A DNA stretch of 64,000 bases, from NCBI GenBank assembly GCA_960531495.1, contig OY482860.1, positions 1,813,782-1,877,781 on the forward strand, given 5' to 3'. Both the position numbers and the translations under genes were made by a program. Every line of letters starts with the position of its first letter. Position 1 is the stretch's first letter. Source of the stretch: Zeus faber (taxonomy: Eukaryota > Chordata > Actinopteri > Zeiformes > Zeidae). The notes below the pieces were generated by a model, which made no database searches, was not told the DNA's origin, and saw only the letters and a program-made list of their open reading frames with translations. Below are positions 60,546-64,000 of the stretch, one piece after another.

Positions 60546-62500
60546 AAGGACTATGGTCAACAACGTTTTATTTTTGCACTTTTTGAGTACTTACTACGTA
60601 CTAGTAAAAATAATAAAAGCAGAAGTTCCAACTTTAAGTACGGGTCACTTACAAATTGGTCCAGTATTGTCTACATTTAAATTTACTGTTTGTAAAGAGT
60701 AAAATATATTGTTTTCTTGATAGTTTTTAATTGCACAGTGCAAGTGTTTCGACTGTAATATTTCATTTCACATTCTTCCAAAGGTCTTTTTTTTCTTTTG
60801 CAAATGTCATCCTGTTATGTTATCTAAACACTGCATAGGCCCTTTTCACATCCTCCTGCATGGAACTGCTGTATCTTGCATCCTAGGGGCGATATTGCAC
60901 CATCAGATACAAATCAAGTTTACAAAGTGAAAGTCAGCAGAAGGTCAAAGGGCAACAGAAGCAGAAGGTTCCATTAAGTTAAATAAGTCTTTTATTCAGC
61001 TTTTCATTTCATTATTTGTTTTTATTTATGGGAATGATACTACTTTAGGTACAGCAGAGAAACCACAAGGGATCCCCTGGACGAGAGTAATTTCACACAG
61101 TCACACAAAGAAACGGCACCAGTTCACTGTAGTTCACAACTTTCACATTTTCTGTATGTATTTGCCAATTTACCAATCAACCCAGGCCTTATTAAAATGT
61201 TGGTTCCTAACATTTAGAACTGTACTGAAGCACAACCTCACTGAACACTTTACTATTGAGAAACAAACCTACCCCTGTGCTGCAGCTTCTCACTGCTTAA
61301 ATGCAGTCAAATGGAGCAAACGCTTAAGCCTCAAAAAAGACATGCTCCTTTTTAAAAACAGTAATCTCACATAATTTATAATCATATCAATCATATAATC
61401 ATAAAATCGGGCAGTGTTTATATATTACACTGAGGGAATAAACGATCACAAACTCCATTTTATCAGAATTTACAGTGTTTTATTGACTCTTTAGCACTTC
61501 TGCAAATCAGCTCATTTTGCCACATGCACGCTGATGTACCAACTGACAACAACAACTACAACAACATCCACACGGACAATTAATTATATTATATAATTAT
61601 AGAACCAAGAATCGCGATTGTGGCGCCACCCCTTGCGGGGGGCGCCTGCGCAAGCACCGCGTGCGCACATTAGAGTACTTTTTTGAGCTTATAGAGCTTG
61701 TGCGTAATCACCGGGTGTCATGACATTTCACTGCATATATGTACGACTGTATGTGTACGTATGTGACAAATAATCTCTTGAACTTGAACTTGAACTTGAA
61801 CTTGACTAGAGACAACAACTTCCCACTGGCCACCTGCTATAGCCAACATTAGACTTTGGATGGCAATTGCAAAAAGTATCGAAAATGTGTTATATTAATG
61901 ATATTCAAAACATAAAAAAAGAATACAAACCTTATGATTATCTTACCTTCTCCATTTATGTTTTTATTCTTGCACAGTAATTAAATACACCAATAAATAT
62001 GACACAACATGAGTTGTCCTGCTGGCTTTCTCTCGTCTGCTGTACTGGCCAAAATGACAGATATTGACTTAGAAATGCACCGCAGTGTACAGTTAAGGTC
62101 ACTTGCGATGCTGTTCCTGGCATCAATCCAAACAGTTTTAAGTTGGCCCAGAAAATTCCAGTTATTAAAATAATCAGCCTAAGTGATAAAAATCTATCCT
62201 AAGGTTCATACATTATCCATTTATATGAGTGCTGCAACAATTTTGAAAACATAGTGGACTCTTCAATTTCTAAATGGCAATGCCGGTGTCGGGGAGCACT
62301 GCCTGAGCCAGCGTTTTCCATTTCATAAAAATACACTGTCCACAATGATCCCTCAAATCATTTAGCGCAGCCATTTGCTCATGCTGACCTTGCCGTCTGT
62401 GCAGTAGAAAATTCCCGGCAGAAGAGATACTCTGTGAGACGAGAGCCAGGATCACAGATGTAGTCTTTGTTGCTCGCTTCATTCGGTGACTGTGATTTCC
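60546..62500. other. Intergenic, no gene recognised
   Basis: AT-rich sequence with no exon chain. It holds a GC-rich hairpin (61622-61646) and a CTTGAA-type tandem run at about 61773-61805, preceded by a LINE-tail-like TTTCACTGCATATATG and GTGACAAATAATCTC. Confidence 0.55.
61622..61646. other. GC-rich hairpin
   Basis: GGCGCC, A, CCCC, TTGC, GGGG, GGCGCC: a near-perfect inverted repeat with a single bulged A and a four-base loop, in AT-rich surroundings. Confidence 0.8.
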
Positions 62501-62537
62501 TTCTTCGGGGGCAGTTCCCCTCGGTGTCGCACCTGAA

Positions 62538-62826
62538 ATACAATTTTATCTCAGTGATCCACCCAAAACACTATTCCATCCCCTCAGCGTCCCATTAGAA
62601 ACACTATTTTATCTCCTCAGCCTCCCACCAGAAACACTGTTATCCCCTCAGTAACTCACCTGAAACAATATTTTATCCCCTCAGTGACCCACTATTTTAT
62701 CCCCTCAGTGACTCACTTGAAACTCTATTTTATCCCCTCAGTGTACCACCAGAAACACTATTTTATCCACTCATTGACTCACCAGAAACATTATTTTATC
62801 ACCACTGTGTCCCACCCAAAACACAA
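62538..62826. repeat. Degenerate minisatellite, unit about 36-45 bp
   Basis: Six to seven units built from TTTTATCCCCTCAGTG, then a short ACTCACC or CCCACC block, then GAAACACTA, with variable spacing. Confidence 0.85.
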
Positions 62827-63299
62827 TTGACCCACCAATCCCACCCACTTGTCACCTGTTTCACCACCATGCTGGATACATTTAGTTTGACGCTTTCCTT
62901 CTGCAAATCACAGGCGATATGATGTACTCTTATAGGAGAAGGACGATCTATGACCTTACACTCTTTATGTGTGTGCGTAAGACACAGAGAGGAAGAGTAG
63001 GTGGAGGAATGCCACTGTGCCCCCATGTACTCCCTAACAGCTACCTACCTACCACTGCTCTGGCGTTACCATGGATACAGTGTCCTCTCTTTCCATGGGT
63101 ACGGATGGGATGGGGCCCGATAGACGAGGAGAGAGGAGAAGTGGCTCTGGCTGCTGCCTCTGCGTCATATTCATACCAGTGCAGTTGAGGGCTGCCCCCC
63201 CCCCCTCCTCCTCCTCCTCCTCCTCCTCCCCCACCTCCCATCCTCTCCTCCTCGCCCCCCTCCCTTTCCTTCCTCCCTCCTCATCATCCAATTTGCACA

Positions 63300-63472
63300 C
63301 CGCTAGATCCCCTCCATTTGTGTATTTCTGTGCATGTGCGAGACTCTCTCGCCCTGTCCGCCAGTCCGCAGGGGCTCTTTTTTCTTCCCGTGTGTGGTCG
63401 AGTCGGGGGGAGACTGCTCTGGGGGGGGCTTTGGCGTGGGAAGACGGGAGAAGAAAGGAGAGCAAGACAAAG
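63300..63472 (+). other. Possible 5' noncoding exon of a gene beyond the window
   Basis: A GC-rich stretch after a C/T-rich run (63190-63290) ends GAGAGCAAGACAAAG and is followed by a consensus GTAAGC donor at 63473. It has no convincing coding frame. The context (CpG-rich, pyrimidine-rich upstream, purine-rich exon end) fits the first exon of a plus-strand gene, but the gene is not identifiable. Confidence 0.3.
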
Positions 63473-63739
63473 GTAAGCGCAGGGATGTAGGATGATGGTT
63501 AGTGCTCGAGTGGACAAGAATCAGAGAGAAACAGAGTATAGAGAGAGAGACAGGGAGGAGGAGGAGGAGTAGGAGGAGTAGCAGGAGTGTGGGGGGGTCA
63601 GAAATGAAAAGACAAAAGGCTGCGAGCTGATGAGATGTACTCACCTGAGACAACAAGTATTACCGCTGCGATTGTTTGAAGACCTGAAGACTTTTCCTCT
63701 GCGGTAAGATGGAATCTAGGTTGTTTTGAGACGCGTGCG

Positions 63740-64000
63740 AACCTGGAAATGGTGCAGTTTGTTTATTTTGTCACACGCACACGTGTGTACATATACGTAT
63801 CGTATATTTACGTATATGTATCAAATGTTATATATATGTACAGGTGTATATAAACATGTATGTATGTATATATACATTGAGGTGCCTTGGAAACATGTAG
63901 ATATAAATATATAATATATAAATATATTTATATATATATTTATACACTGTTTTGTTACACACATCTATATATATATATATATGCATGTGAGTTTTGCATA
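63740..64000. other. AT-rich terminal stretch, no gene
   Basis: Alternating TATA/TGTA sequence with (TA)n runs near 63895-63980. It contains nothing recognisable as coding. Confidence 0.7.

Noticed and set aside
63041-63490. Gly-rich, Ser-rich and Glu-rich frames at the right end
   Set aside because: They translate the C/T-rich run and its complement; composition alone explains them.

Overview
The window is nuclear DNA of a ray-finned fish, very probably a teleost. It carries spliced vertebrate genes with GT-AG introns, very long (GT)n/(CA)n tracts, and several teleost-type mobile elements. It matches a block around human 10q24.32, which carries the same four genes. I cannot name the species.

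Layout: (1) 246-8799, plus strand, all six coding exons of trim8, a RING/B-box ubiquitin ligase. (2) 8800-16917, an intergenic stretch with no recognised gene. It holds an orphan CpG-type promoter-like segment near 12600-13160 and one signal-peptide-like exon candidate at 10018. (3) 16918-19064, minus strand, npm3, a histone chaperone, five coding exons. (4) 21483-39520, minus strand, oga, the nucleocytoplasmic O-GlcNAcase, 18 coding exons. Its introns contain a pogo-like DNA transposon with a long transposase frame (30878-32284) and a 362-bp TA-flanked MITE (22358-22719). (5) 40895-50840, minus strand, pprc1, a PGC-1-family coactivator, 14 coding exons. (6) 50841-64000, gene-poor and rich in mobile elements. 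The main item is a decayed DIRS-type tyrosine-recombinase retrotransposon bounded by inverted terminal repeats near 53778 and 60285. It has an internal complementary stretch beside the right repeat and is interrupted by an antisense Ty3/gypsy fragment and a SINE-like repeat. A possible 5' noncoding exon lies at 63300-63472.

All four gene models keep an open frame through every junction: 561, 174, 926 and 1370 codons. Two junctions need GC-AG introns (oga coding exon 4, pprc1 coding exon 2). The genes are unrelated in function and are grouped by old synteny: trim8 in cytokine and NF-kB signalling, npm3 in ribosome biogenesis and chromatin, oga in removal of O-GlcNAc, pprc1 in transcription of respiratory-chain genes. 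All models were read by eye and by recall of the human proteins. No database search was run.
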